DNA from: Acetobacter sp.
GTDB lineage: Bacteria; Pseudomonadota; Alphaproteobacteria; Acetobacterales; Acetobacteraceae
DNA: 64,000 nucleotides
Direction of reading: 5' to 3'
Assembly (NCBI RefSeq): GCF_022483985.1
Contig: NZ_JAKVME010000001.1
Span: forward strand, 2,108,001 to 2,172,000
Shown: positions 36,045 through 45,042 of the stretch, one piece after another
How the letters are laid out: each line of letters starts with the position of its first letter
How positions within the stretch are numbered: the stretch's first letter is position 1
The notes under the pieces: model-generated
Seen by the model: only the letters and a program-made list of their open reading frames with translations
The model's database searches: none
Told to the model about the DNA's origin: nothing
Translations under genes and position numbers: made by a program

Positions 36045-39000
36045 ATGTCTACCTTTCTATCCGCTCTCCAGACGCGGCGCTGGCTGATCCTCGGAGTTAT
36101 TGGCCTGATCTTCATCGCAGGATGTTTCGCTGTACGTGGCCTCCCTGTGGAGGCCGTGCCTGACATTTCCCCCCAGCAGGTGCTGGTTTCCGTCGTTGCG
36201 CCGGGACTTGCCACGGAAGAAATCGAGCGACTGATCACCTTTCCGATCGAGGCCAGTATGGCCGGCATTCCGGAGATGACCGATCTCAGGTCGGTCTCAC
36301 GGTCCGGGGTCTCCGTCGTTTACCTCCAGTTCGCCGATGATACGGATATCAATCTCGATCGCGCCCGAGTTCAGGAGCGGCTTCAGCAGGCCCGTGACAC
36401 GATATCCGTGCCCGGGATCAGCGTGAATATCGGACCGCTGGCGACCGGCCTCGGCGAGATCATGCAGTTGCAGATCAAGGGCGACGGCTATTCCCTGATG
36501 GATCTGAACCGCCTGATGACATGGACCGTGGCGCCTCAGCTGAAGCTGGTTTCGGGTGTCGTGGACGTCAACGTCAATGGTGGCGCGGAACAGACCTTTC
36601 AGGTGGCTCTCGATCAGGCCCGCCTTCTGGCGCTCGGTGTTTCGGTCGATGACGTTTTCCGCGCGGTGGACGGCAACAACGCCGCATCCGGCGGCGGCTG
36701 GATCGAACATGGTGAAGAGCAGCAGATCGTCGTCGGGCGCGGCCTGATCGGCTCGCTCGACGAATTCGGCTCCATTCCCGTCCGGACCAACGCCAATGGC
36801 ACCGCGATTTTCCTGCGGGATGTCGGACACATCTCCATGGGGCCGAGAACACGCCTTGGCGCCGTCACGCGGGACGGTCAGGGTGAAATCGTCATCGGCG
36901 TCATCATGATGCGCATGGGGGCGAGTTCAGACGCCACGCTGGCCGCCATCCACGCGGCGCTCCCGGATATTCGCCGGTCTCTTCCCAAAGGCGTCAGCCT
37001 CGATCCCTACTATGTCCGTTCGACACTGACGGACAGCACCATCAGAACGGTCAAGGAAAACCTTGTCGTTGGAGCGCTTCTGGTCATCGGCGTCCTGATT
37101 GTGGTCATCGGTGACTGGAGGGCGTCACTGGTCATTGCATCCGTCATCCCGTTTGCTCTCGTCTGCGCCATGACAGGCATGCGCTGGTTCGGGATTTCGG
37201 CCAATCTGCTGAGTCTCGGGGCCATTGATTTCGGGATGATCGTCGACAGTTCGCTTGTCGTGGTGGAAAGTCTCATGACCCACCGCGCGCGGGATCAGGC
37301 CACCGGACAGAAGACGCCGCTGGCTGCTCTTGCGATTGCATCGGCGTCGGAAGTCCTCCGTCCCGTGAGCTTTGGTATTCTCGTCATCATCATGGTCTAT
37401 CTGCCGATCCTGACCCTGCAGGCCATTGAGGGCAAGATGTTCCGGCCCATGGCGCAGACCGTGATCATGGCCCTGCTGGCCTCGCTCTTTTACTGCATCG
37501 TCTGCGTGCCGGTGCTCGCGGCTCTGGTGATGAAATCTGTCGGCCGCCACAGTGATACACGTCTGGTCGCCGTTCTCCGCCGTGGTTATGCTCCGCTCCT
37601 GAACTGGTGCGAGCACCGGCCCCGGATACTCTTCGGCACGACGACCGCAGTTTTTGTGTTTTCCATCTGGGTCGGGCTGCATCTTGGCGGCGAGTTCATC
37701 CCCTCTCTCGGTGAAGGCGCACTGACGGTGACAACGACGCGGCTGCCCGGAATCTCGCTGCCTCAGGCCCTGAAGGAAGTCAGTATTCAGGAGCGTATCC
37801 TGCGCCGGTTTCCCGAGGTGACTGCCGTTGTCAGCAACACGGGAACCTCGGCCATCCCCACCGATCCGATGGGCGTCAACGAGACGGACAGTTTCATTTT
37901 CCTCAAACCGCCTTCCCAGTGGACCACGGCGCGGACACAGGAAGGGCTGGTCATGGCGATGAGCAGGGTGTTGGGCACGGAACTGCCCGGCGTCGCGCAG
38001 TCCTGGAGCCAGCCGGTGCAGATGCGGATGGATGACCTTCTCGCCGGCGTCCGGAGTCAGATTGCGGTCTCGGTCTACGGCGATGATCTCGACACGCTTG
38101 CCCGCCTTGGTGACAGGGTGGCGGCTGTTCTGAAAGCCGTGCCCGGAGCGGCTGACGTTGCCCCTCAGGGGAAGGGAACCGTTTCCTTCATCCATATCGA
38201 CATCGACCGCAGACAGGCGGCGCGTCTCGGAATCTCACAGCAGGAACTCCTGAATGTTGTCGAAGCTGTAGGCGGCCATATCGGACGGTCGGTCACAGTC
38301 GATGACGCCCTGATCAGCACGCAGGTTCGTTATGATCCCGCTCAGGTCGGCACACGGGACCAGATCGCCCGTCTCAGGATACGTCGCGCGGACGGACGCG
38401 GGGCGGTTCTGCTCTCCGAGGTCGCAAAGGTCACGGTGCAGGACGGTCCTCCCCGTATCGGCCGGGACAACATCCGCCGTCGCCTGATTGTTCAGGCCAA
38501 TGTGCGCGGACGTGACCTGAGTTCCTTCGTGGTGGAAGCCCAGAAGGCCGTCGGCACGAAAATCCGCCTGCCCGTGGGCTACCGCATTGTCTGGGCCGGC
38601 CAGTTCCAGAACCTGCGTTCGGCCATGGCGCGTCTGGAAATTGTCGTGCCGATCGCTCTGGCTCTGATTTTCGCCCTGCTGATCACCGCGCTGAATTCCG
38701 TGCGACTGGCCGGGCTGGTTTTCATCAATCTGCCCATCGCCGCGACAGGCGGTATTCTGGCCCTCGCCCTTCGGGGTCTGCCTTTCAGCATTTCAGCCGG
38801 AATCGGGTTTATTGCGCTGTTCGGCGTGGCCGTTCTGAACGGTGTGGTGCTTGTGACAGCCATAACCTCCCTGCGTCAGGCAGGCCGGAACGCCGCGGGT
38901 GCGGCGTTCGAAGCGGCGGAGGAGCGTTTCCGGCCCGTCATGGCGACCGCGCTGGTGGCCAGTCTGGGTTTCATTCCCATGGCCATCTCAAGCAGCGCCG

Positions 39001-39122
39001 GCGCTGAAGTCGAGCGACCTCTGGCGACAGTTGTGATCGGTGGACTGATCTCCTCGACCCTTCTGACGTTACTTGTGCTGCCATCGCTCTATGCCCGGAT
39101 CATGAAAAATCGCATCTCATGA
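36045..39122 (+). CDS. Heavy-metal-type RND efflux permease (CusA/CzcA family)
   Basis: The ATG at 36045 with AAAGG upstream gives a 1025-residue protein, the normal RND length. It shows the duplicated layout: a first helix, a large periplasmic loop (GLPVEAVPDISPQQVLVSVVAPG), a helix bundle, and the same again after about residue 520. The fourth membrane segment reads IDFGMIVDSSLVVVES, keeping the Asp, Asp and Glu of the proton relay of metal-type pumps. The family exports Cu, Ag, Co, Zn, Cd or Ni ions; the metal here is not deducible. No outer-membrane channel gene accompanies it. Confidence 0.9.
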   Translation: MSTFLSALQTRRWLILGVIGLIFIAGCFAVRGLPVEAVPDISPQQVLVSVVAPGLATEEIERLITFPIEASMAGIPEMTDLRSVSRSGVSVVYLQFADDTDINLDRARVQERLQQARDTISVPGISVNIGPLATGLGEIMQLQIKGDGYSLMDLNRLMTWTVAPQLKLVSGVVDVNVNGGAEQTFQVALDQARLLALGVSVDDVFRAVDGNNAASGGGWIEHGEEQQIVVGRGLIGSLDEFGSIPVRTNANGTAIFLRDVGHISMGPRTRLGAVTRDGQGEIVIGVIMMRMGASSDATLAAIHAALPDIRRSLPKGVSLDPYYVRSTLTDSTIRTVKENLVVGALLVIGVLIVVIGDWRASLVIASVIPFALVCAMTGMRWFGISANLLSLGAIDFGMIVDSSLVVVESLMTHRARDQATGQKTPLAALAIASASEVLRPVSFGILVIIMVYLPILTLQAIEGKMFRPMAQTVIMALLASLFYCIVCVPVLAALVMKSVGRHSDTRLVAVLRRGYAPLLNWCEHRPRILFGTTTAVFVFSIWVGLHLGGEFIPSLGEGALTVTTTRLPGISLPQALKEVSIQERILRRFPEVTAVVSNTGTSAIPTDPMGVNETDSFIFLKPPSQWTTARTQEGLVMAMSRVLGTELPGVAQSWSQPVQMRMDDLLAGVRSQIAVSVYGDDLDTLARLGDRVAAVLKAVPGAADVAPQGKGTVSFIHIDIDRRQAARLGISQQELLNVVEAVGGHIGRSVTVDDALISTQVRYDPAQVGTRDQIARLRIRRADGRGAVLLSEVAKVTVQDGPPRIGRDNIRRRLIVQANVRGRDLSSFVVEAQKAVGTKIRLPVGYRIVWAGQFQNLRSAMARLEIVVPIALALIFALLITALNSVRLAGLVFINLPIAATGGILALALRGLPFSISAGIGFIALFGVAVLNGVVLVTAITSLRQAGRNAAGAAFEAAEERFRPVMATALVASLGFIPMAISSSAGAEVERPLATVVIGGLISSTLLTLLVLPSLYARIMKNRIS

Positions 39123-39787
39123 AAATCCTGCTTATCGAAGATGAAAGCGCGCTTGGGTCGGCTGTCAGGGATCACACCCGGCAGGCAGGTCATGTCGTTG
39201 ACTGGTTCAGAACCCTTTCCGACGCCCGTGCGGCCCTGCGGGCTTCTGCGTATGATTTCCTGCTGCTGGATCTGGGACTTCCGGATGGCAACGGCCGTGA
39301 TCTCCTGCGGGACATCCGTCGTGATCGTTCAGCGATGGCGATCCTGATCACCACGGCGCGGGATCAGGTCAGCGACAGGATCGCGGGGCTGTCGGATGGC
39401 GCGGACGATTATATTGTCAAACCCTATGATCTGGACGAACTCGTGGCCCGCATCGAGGCTGTTGCCCGGCGTTATGTGGCATTGCCCGACAATGTCGTGA
39501 CGATTGGCGCGATCGAGATTGACCTGTCCCGGCGGCAGCTCAGGCGCGATGGACATGATGTCGATCTTTCAGCGCGGGAATGGGCTATTGTCGAGCTTCT
39601 TGCGCGCCGCCCGGGCGCTTTGTGCAGTCGCGAACAGATCGAAGATGCTCTCTATGGCCTCAGTGACGATGTAGAGAGCAACGCCATTGAGGTTTTCATC
39701 AGCCGGATACGCAAGAAAACCGAAGCCGGTCTGATCGTGACCGTTCGCGGCCGGGGCTACAGCCTCGCGGGAACGGCGTCACGATGA
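39119..39787 (+). CDS. OmpR-family response regulator linked to the RND pump
   Basis: The 222-residue protein has a receiver domain with phospho-acceptor Asp51 (LLLDLGLPDG), acidic pocket residues IEDE and the Lys in IVKPYD. A winged-helix DNA-binding domain follows (LSAREWAIVELLA, and NAIEVFISRIRKK). Its start overlaps the stop of the pump gene by four bases, so it belongs to the same operon and probably controls it in response to the pumped substrate. Confidence 0.93.
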   Translation: MKILLIEDESALGSAVRDHTRQAGHVVDWFRTLSDARAALRASAYDFLLLDLGLPDGNGRDLLRDIRRDRSAMAILITTARDQVSDRIAGLSDGADDYIVKPYDLDELVARIEAVARRYVALPDNVVTIGAIEIDLSRRQLRRDGHDVDLSAREWAIVELLARRPGALCSREQIEDALYGLSDDVESNAIEVFISRIRKKTEAGLIVTVRGRGYSLAGTASR

Positions 39788-41139
39788 AACACTGGAGTCT
39801 GGCGTCACGCATCGTGTCGGGCACTCTGGTCATCGTACTTGGCGCGTTGATTCTTCTCAGCGTTCTGGTCGCGGCTTTTACCCGTTACGAGGTCACGGAA
39901 CGTCTCGACAACTCCCTGCAGGAAGTCGCGGAGCGTCTGGAATTCGTCATTGGCGAACTGGATAAAAGTGATCACGCTTCCGCCGCGCCGGGCGGGGAAG
40001 TCGCCCGGCTCCCCGGCGTGAATCGGCGCACGCTTGCCTATCAGATCGCTTCAACGGATGGTCGTCTTGAAGTCCGCTCCCAAAACGCGCCGGATACGCT
40101 TTTTGTTCCTCATCTGCAAACGGGATTCTACGATCTTTCCGAATTCCGCGTGTATATCGTGCCTTCGGTTTCCGGGCATCATTACATTCTTGTGGGTGAG
40201 CCGACCTTTCATAGAAATGAAGCGGTCAGACGGGCCACTCTGATTTCAGTCATGCCCATGCTGATCTTCTTTCCGGCGATCTGGCTTCTGGTCCGCTGGC
40301 GTGTGCGCAGCGCCATGCAGCCTCTTACCAGTCTGCAGCAGGAAATCAGAAGCCGAGGCGGAGCAAATCTGGCCCCTATCCCACCGCTGGAACTGCCGGA
40401 AGAACTCGTGGCGATCCACTCCGCCGTCAATCTTCTGCTGGAACGCCTGAAAATGGCGCTTTCGACCGAACGGGCGTTTGCAGCCAATGCCGCCCACGAA
40501 CTCAGAAATCCAATCGGGGCACTTCTGGCGCAGGTGCAGATTCTAAGAGGGATGCTGGAGCACTCGGAACATGAAGAACGCGCTACCACCATCATGCATC
40601 AGGCCCGCCGAATTGGCAGAATGATGGAAAAACTCCTTCAACTCTCCCGTGTCACATCAGGCATTGCCCTGACCGAAGACAGGTTTGATCTGGTGCCTGT
40701 CATCCGATTTCTGGCGCAGGAGCTTGAGCGGGAAAAAGACCAGACTATTGAACTCTCAGGAGTATCACACCTCATGATACGGGGGGACATGGATGCTGCT
40801 GGTATCCTGTTCCGTAATCTTCTGGAAAACGCGGTTCTTCATGGCTCCCTGCGACAGCCGGTCCGGGTGACGGTCACAGAGAGTTCCGAGGTTCTGATCT
40901 TTAATGACTGCAACCCACTCATGCCGGAAATCTTGCAAGATATGGAGAAACCTTTCGTCAGAGGCACGACAGATGCGGAAGGCAGTGGACTCGGACTTGC
41001 GATCGTTCGGCAAATATCACTTCAGCTTCAGGCCGATATCAGGATTACGTCTCCTGTTCCCGGAACGGCAAGAGGCATCATCGTTTCCGTCCGCTTTCCA
41101 TCCGACGAGGCGACTGTCCACGTCAGGAATCAGTCCTGA
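39784..41139 (+). CDS. Sensor histidine kinase linked to the RND pump
   Basis: The 451-residue membrane kinase has two membrane segments (about 10-33 and 152-171) flanking a periplasmic sensor of about 115 residues. A HAMP-like linker follows, then the phospho-acceptor His238 in FAANAAHELRNPIG, and a C-terminal ATPase with NLLENAV and GSGLGLAIV. It overlaps the regulator gene by four bases. The sensing loop contains a few His residues but no clear metal-binding motif. Confidence 0.92.
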   Translation: MKHWSLASRIVSGTLVIVLGALILLSVLVAAFTRYEVTERLDNSLQEVAERLEFVIGELDKSDHASAAPGGEVARLPGVNRRTLAYQIASTDGRLEVRSQNAPDTLFVPHLQTGFYDLSEFRVYIVPSVSGHHYILVGEPTFHRNEAVRRATLISVMPMLIFFPAIWLLVRWRVRSAMQPLTSLQQEIRSRGGANLAPIPPLELPEELVAIHSAVNLLLERLKMALSTERAFAANAAHELRNPIGALLAQVQILRGMLEHSEHEERATTIMHQARRIGRMMEKLLQLSRVTSGIALTEDRFDLVPVIRFLAQELEREKDQTIELSGVSHLMIRGDMDAAGILFRNLLENAVLHGSLRQPVRVTVTESSEVLIFNDCNPLMPEILQDMEKPFVRGTTDAEGSGLGLAIVRQISLQLQADIRITSPVPGTARGIIVSVRFPSDEATVHVRNQS

Positions 41140-41304
41140 AAAGATCGCATTGTGGTGATTTTCGTTTTTCACTCATGTCCTGTCCCGAGATCAACAAACT
41201 GTCTGCTCTTACAGGTTTCTAACGACCGTATCTTCCTCGCATGAACACTTGCTGGAATTCATAGGGACACCTAAAAACAGGAAAATAATCATTAGTGAAT
41301 AAAA

Positions 41305-42381
41305 ATGTCCCTTTTATCATTGGATACACAAAATACACCTCAATCAATCAGTTCCAATATAAGTATAAAAGATAATAGTGGAAACACACTCACTCCCATT
41401 CGTGTCAAAGTCATAAATTCGAGACTTTCAGAATCCTGCACATTCAATGCAACCATACCCATAGATACGACATATAACAGCATTCCGTTTTTTGAAAACG
41501 GCAACTCTATTGATATTTATGCACAAACCACATCATCCGGCTCCGGAAACACGACAAGTGAAGACCGGATATTTTCCGGAAAAATTGATCACTCAACCTT
41601 CAATCCTCTCAAAAGGATCTTGAATCTATCCGGACGAGACTGGTCAGCCAATCTTATAAATTACGAAATATCAGGCGAGTCATTTTTGAACATGACAGCG
41701 TCAGACGCCATAAGCTATCTCGCGGGACAGGTCGGCCTGTCAGCAGATATTGACAAGACGTCCGGATTTATAGGTCAGTTTTACCAGTATGAACATAAGG
41801 CGCATGGTCTTTCCGGCATGCATAGATACCAGACCGCATGGGATCTCTGTGTCAGCATGCAGCACGAATATGGATATGATCTCTGGGTTGAAAATAAAAC
41901 CTTATATTTCAAGAAAAAGCAGGAAAACGATAACATCATTAACCTGCAATGGAACAATCAGACAGGAAGCTCGAATAACTATGAAAGAGCTATTCTCGAT
42001 ATAAATTTACTGAACAACCAGACCTATTCGGAAGATATATATGTAAAAATATCTTCGTGGGATGCTCGCCAAAAGACCGTACATTCCGCACAATATCCAG
42101 AAAACAATAGCTCCGGACATGCCTTTAATTTTACGGCGCCAATTGGAACAACGACTGATCAATGTAAAAATCTGGCTCAGAGACGTTATAACGATATTAT
42201 GGCGCATGGCAAAAATGTTGAACTACACCTCCACCCTTACTTGAATATATCCACAAGACAACTCATAAAACTCAGCGGAACAGGAACTTCTTTTGATTCT
42301 ATAATCTATACTGTTGATCAGGTTACCATCGAATATAGCGGACGATCCATAACAAAAAAGGCGATGTTAAGACCGCGGTAG
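41305..42381 (+). CDS. Phage baseplate hub protein (Mu gpP / P2 gpD-like)
   Basis: The 358-residue protein resembles late-control D/hub proteins of contractile tails. It has a beta-rich first half (RIFSGKIDHSTFNPLKRILNLSGRDWSANLI), then DAISYLAGQVGLSADID, and a second half with AQRRYNDIMAHGKNVELHLH. It is the first of five collinear genes whose order matches the Mu baseplate block. The region is much more AT-rich than the surrounding chromosome and has many AAT and ATA codons. There is no strong ribosome site before the ATG. Confidence 0.72.
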   Translation: MSLLSLDTQNTPQSISSNISIKDNSGNTLTPIRVKVINSRLSESCTFNATIPIDTTYNSIPFFENGNSIDIYAQTTSSGSGNTTSEDRIFSGKIDHSTFNPLKRILNLSGRDWSANLINYEISGESFLNMTASDAISYLAGQVGLSADIDKTSGFIGQFYQYEHKAHGLSGMHRYQTAWDLCVSMQHEYGYDLWVENKTLYFKKKQENDNIINLQWNNQTGSSNNYERAILDINLLNNQTYSEDIYVKISSWDARQKTVHSAQYPENNSSGHAFNFTAPIGTTTDQCKNLAQRRYNDIMAHGKNVELHLHPYLNISTRQLIKLSGTGTSFDSIIYTVDQVTIEYSGRSITKKAMLRPR

Positions 42382-42398
42382 ATATGGAAAATTAAAAA

Positions 42399-42923
42399 AT
42401 GACACAGATTCACAATTCAATAAATATGCTTATGCATTCGCATATCAACAGAATTGGCCGCGCAAAATTTGGCATCGTGAGCGCGCTGGATTATAAAAAT
42501 GGATTGGTAAAAGTACGACTGCAACCAGACAATTGTGAAACCGGCTGGATATGTGATGCGGCAATCTCTGTTGGTGAAGCCACAATCTACTCACCATCGC
42601 CAGTAGGAACACATGTTTTTGTTGATACGGCTCATGGAGATGGCGACAACTATGTCGTCGTAAGCCGGGTTTTTGATTCAACCACACCACCTCAAACGTT
42701 TTCCTGCCTGAAGAATCAACCCGTCTCAGCAGGACAGCTCGGTATAAAAACAGGAAACATCGAATTTTGTATTGACAAAAATGGAATAAAAATAATTTCC
42801 GATCTTGAAATTACCGGCAACGTAACCGTTTCAGGTGATGTGAAAGTATCTGGCATTTCGCTCATGCATCATACACATTCCGGTGTGAAAGCAGGCTCGG
42901 ATTCGACAACACCCCCTCAATAA
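42399..42923 (+). CDS. Phage baseplate spike protein (gpV/Mu gp45-like)
   Basis: The 174-residue protein has an OB-fold start typical of spike proteins (RAKFGIVSALDYKNGLVKVRLQ), then a PVGTHVFVDTAHGDGDNYVVV segment. Its C-terminus, of the form IEFCIDKNGIKI and ITGNVTVSGDVKVSGISLMHHTHSG, forms a repeat-containing beta-helix ending in histidines that can bind an iron at the tip. It follows the hub gene by 17 bases. Confidence 0.75.
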   Translation: MTQIHNSINMLMHSHINRIGRAKFGIVSALDYKNGLVKVRLQPDNCETGWICDAAISVGEATIYSPSPVGTHVFVDTAHGDGDNYVVVSRVFDSTTPPQTFSCLKNQPVSAGQLGIKTGNIEFCIDKNGIKIISDLEITGNVTVSGDVKVSGISLMHHTHSGVKAGSDSTTPPQ

Positions 42924-42946
42924 CACAAATTCAAGGACAGGATAAA

Positions 42947-43303
42947 GTGTCAGATATATCTCATACATCTGGATATGATCTTGATATTACTGAAACAGGT
43001 GATCTGGCTGTAGCATCCGGTTCAGATATTGGAAAACAACGCATTACCCGACGCCTATGCACCAATCCAGGTGATTACATTTTCTGGACTGACTATGGAG
43101 CAGGACTTCCTCAAAGAATAGGAAATACAGATACATTAAATGATATCACCTCCATTATATTAGAACAAATGAAAATGGAATCCGCTATTTCAGTATCACC
43201 AACACCCTCCATAAAAATGCACACCCTAAGTGACGGAACAAAAAAAATCAGCATACAGTACTCCGATTCAACTACGGATGAAACTACGCTGATGGAAATT
43301 TAA
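42947..43303 (+). CDS. Baseplate wedge protein (gpW/gp25, Mu gp46-like)
   Basis: The 118-residue protein starts at a GTG, with AGGACAGG about eight bases upstream. It has the short, acidic gp46/gp25-like layout, with DLDITETGDLAVASGSDIGKQRI followed by the conserved DYIFWTDYGAGLPQRIG. It lies 23 bases after the spike gene and one base before the next gene. Confidence 0.7.
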   Translation: MSDISHTSGYDLDITETGDLAVASGSDIGKQRITRRLCTNPGDYIFWTDYGAGLPQRIGNTDTLNDITSIILEQMKMESAISVSPTPSIKMHTLSDGTKKISIQYSDSTTDETTLMEI

Positions 43304-43304
43304 G

Positions 43305-44447
43305 ATGAATCTATCCTTACAGAATTTTTCAACATTGGTTTCAAATTCATGCGCGGCAGCCCAAAGCGCCTGTTCATCATTGATTGATTTCACAACGGGT
43401 TCAGTCACACGATCGATATTTGAAGCCAATGCAACAGTTGCGCTCTGGATACAGTATTTAATTCTTCAAACCTTATCGCTCACCAGACTTTCCACATCGT
43501 TTGGCGATGATGTTGATACCTGGATCGCACAATTCGGAATTTCCCGCCTGCCAGCAGCAGCATCCACTACAACAGAAACCTTTATCAGCCTGACTCCCGA
43601 CTCCTCATCGGCAACAGTTCCTGTCGGAGCCATCGTCAAATCATCTGATGGAAGCGTATTGTTTTCCGTTACCAAGGATCAGACCAATCAGTATTGGTCA
43701 GAATCTTCAAACGGTTATATCCGTCAAAATGGTGTTGCATCCATCACATGCCCCGTCACGTGCACTGTCGCAGGTTCTGTTGGGAACGTCATGTCAGGTG
43801 TTCTCAATACACTTGGCACCCAGATTTCAGGCATCGACACATGCACCAACCTTTCAAACGTCAGCAATGGTTATGACGAAGAAACAGATGAATCGGTCAA
43901 ATCCCGTATTAACCTGTGGTTCTCTTCATTATCCTCTGCAACGCTTTCGTCCATTGAATACGCCATAGAAAGCTCATTCCCAAATATTTTCTATCAGATC
44001 ATAGAAAACAAGGATCCTTCCGGGTACTATAGACCCGGTTTTTTTTACGTTGCTGTTGATGATGGCTCCGGCGACATATCATCAGACAACATAAACAAAA
44101 CAATAGCGGCGATAAATGTCGTTCGCGCTTGTGGAGTAGAATTTTCCGTCATTCGTTCCACAACAATTCCAGTGTCTGTGGCCGTTCCCATAACGGTAAA
44201 GACCGGAACAGACATGACAGGCATAGAAAAAACCATCACAACCAGCATATCTGATTATATCAACAGCCTCACCGTCGGAGCTGTATGCAGTTATACAAAA
44301 ATATCCAGCGTCATTTTTTCTGCTGCCGAAAATATTGTAGAATCCATTGGCGTCATCATGATTAACCAGCAATCAGTTGATATAGGTGGACAGACCGGCA
44401 CCGTTGTACGGTTGAAAAATATTGATTTTTCCGTATCCTATATTTAA
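43305..44447 (+). CDS. Baseplate J-like protein (Mu gp47)
   Basis: The 380-residue protein matches baseplate J proteins: DFTTGSVTRSIFEANATVALWIQYLIL near the start, the VPVGAIVKSSDGSVLFSVT strand pair, and NGYDEETDESVKSRINLWFSSLSSAT. This protein forms the ring that ties tail sheath to fibres. It begins one base after the wedge gene. The serine/threonine-rich, AT-rich codon use matches the other genes of the block. Confidence 0.8.
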   Translation: MNLSLQNFSTLVSNSCAAAQSACSSLIDFTTGSVTRSIFEANATVALWIQYLILQTLSLTRLSTSFGDDVDTWIAQFGISRLPAAASTTTETFISLTPDSSSATVPVGAIVKSSDGSVLFSVTKDQTNQYWSESSNGYIRQNGVASITCPVTCTVAGSVGNVMSGVLNTLGTQISGIDTCTNLSNVSNGYDEETDESVKSRINLWFSSLSSATLSSIEYAIESSFPNIFYQIIENKDPSGYYRPGFFYVAVDDGSGDISSDNINKTIAAINVVRACGVEFSVIRSTTIPVSVAVPITVKTGTDMTGIEKTITTSISDYINSLTVGAVCSYTKISSVIFSAAENIVESIGVIMINQQSVDIGGQTGTVVRLKNIDFSVSYI

Positions 44448-44456
44448 GGAAATCCA

Positions 44457-45029
44457 ATGGCTACTGGCGACAGTGAAGATATTTTCAAACGCATTCGCTC
44501 TACCTTACCCCAATCATGGTTCCCAGCATCCTCAGAGAATGCGACCCCGGTACTTGATGGTATTTTAACCGGACTGGCGTGGCCATGGGCAATGCTTTAC
44601 AAACTTCTGGGCTACACACAGAACCAGACCCGACTTGATACCAGCAGTGGAAACTTCATAGATATTGCCGCATCTGATTATTTCGGCAACAGCCTGCCAC
44701 GTCTGGAAAATGAAAGTGATTCCTCTTACATAGAACGTATAAAGCAGGAATTTTTCACCAAGCGTAACACGCGAGAGGCTTTTGATTCTGTAAAAGCATC
44801 TGACAGTAGCATAGAAAGAATCGTTGAACCCTGGAGTTCAGTAGACTGTGCATGTTATGGACGCGACACATACGACAGCACCAGTCTTTGTTATGGCTCA
44901 AGAACTTCCCCCGGCACTGTTTTCATAATGACTTCAGGAGAAGCTTCTTTCTCCGTCGTTTCCCACGAGATTACAGGCATCAAGGCTGAAGGAACAGAAG
45001 CCATTCTAGTAGCTTCCAGTTCTGATTGA
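44457..45029 (+). CDS. Phage tail protein (Mu gp48/gpI-like)
   Basis: The 190-residue protein fits the gp48-type tail protein by its position directly after the J-like gene. It has LPQSWFPASSENATPVLDGILTGLAWPWAMLYKLLGYTQNQTRLDTSSGNFIDIAASDYFGNSLPR and further ERIKQEFFTKRNTREAFDSV. It is the last gene of the block: no tail fibre, sheath, tube, tape-measure, capsid or lysis gene follows. It ends 13 bases before the stop of a convergent histidine kinase gene. Confidence 0.68.
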   Translation: MATGDSEDIFKRIRSTLPQSWFPASSENATPVLDGILTGLAWPWAMLYKLLGYTQNQTRLDTSSGNFIDIAASDYFGNSLPRLENESDSSYIERIKQEFFTKRNTREAFDSVKASDSSIERIVEPWSSVDCACYGRDTYDSTSLCYGSRTSPGTVFIMTSGEASFSVVSHEITGIKAEGTEAILVASSSD

Positions 45030-45042
45030 TTCAGACTCCGCG

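Noticed and set aside
41305-45029. A complete Mu-like prophage
   Set aside because: Only five baseplate genes are present; transposase, repressor, head, sheath, tube, tape-measure, lysis and fibre genes are absent.
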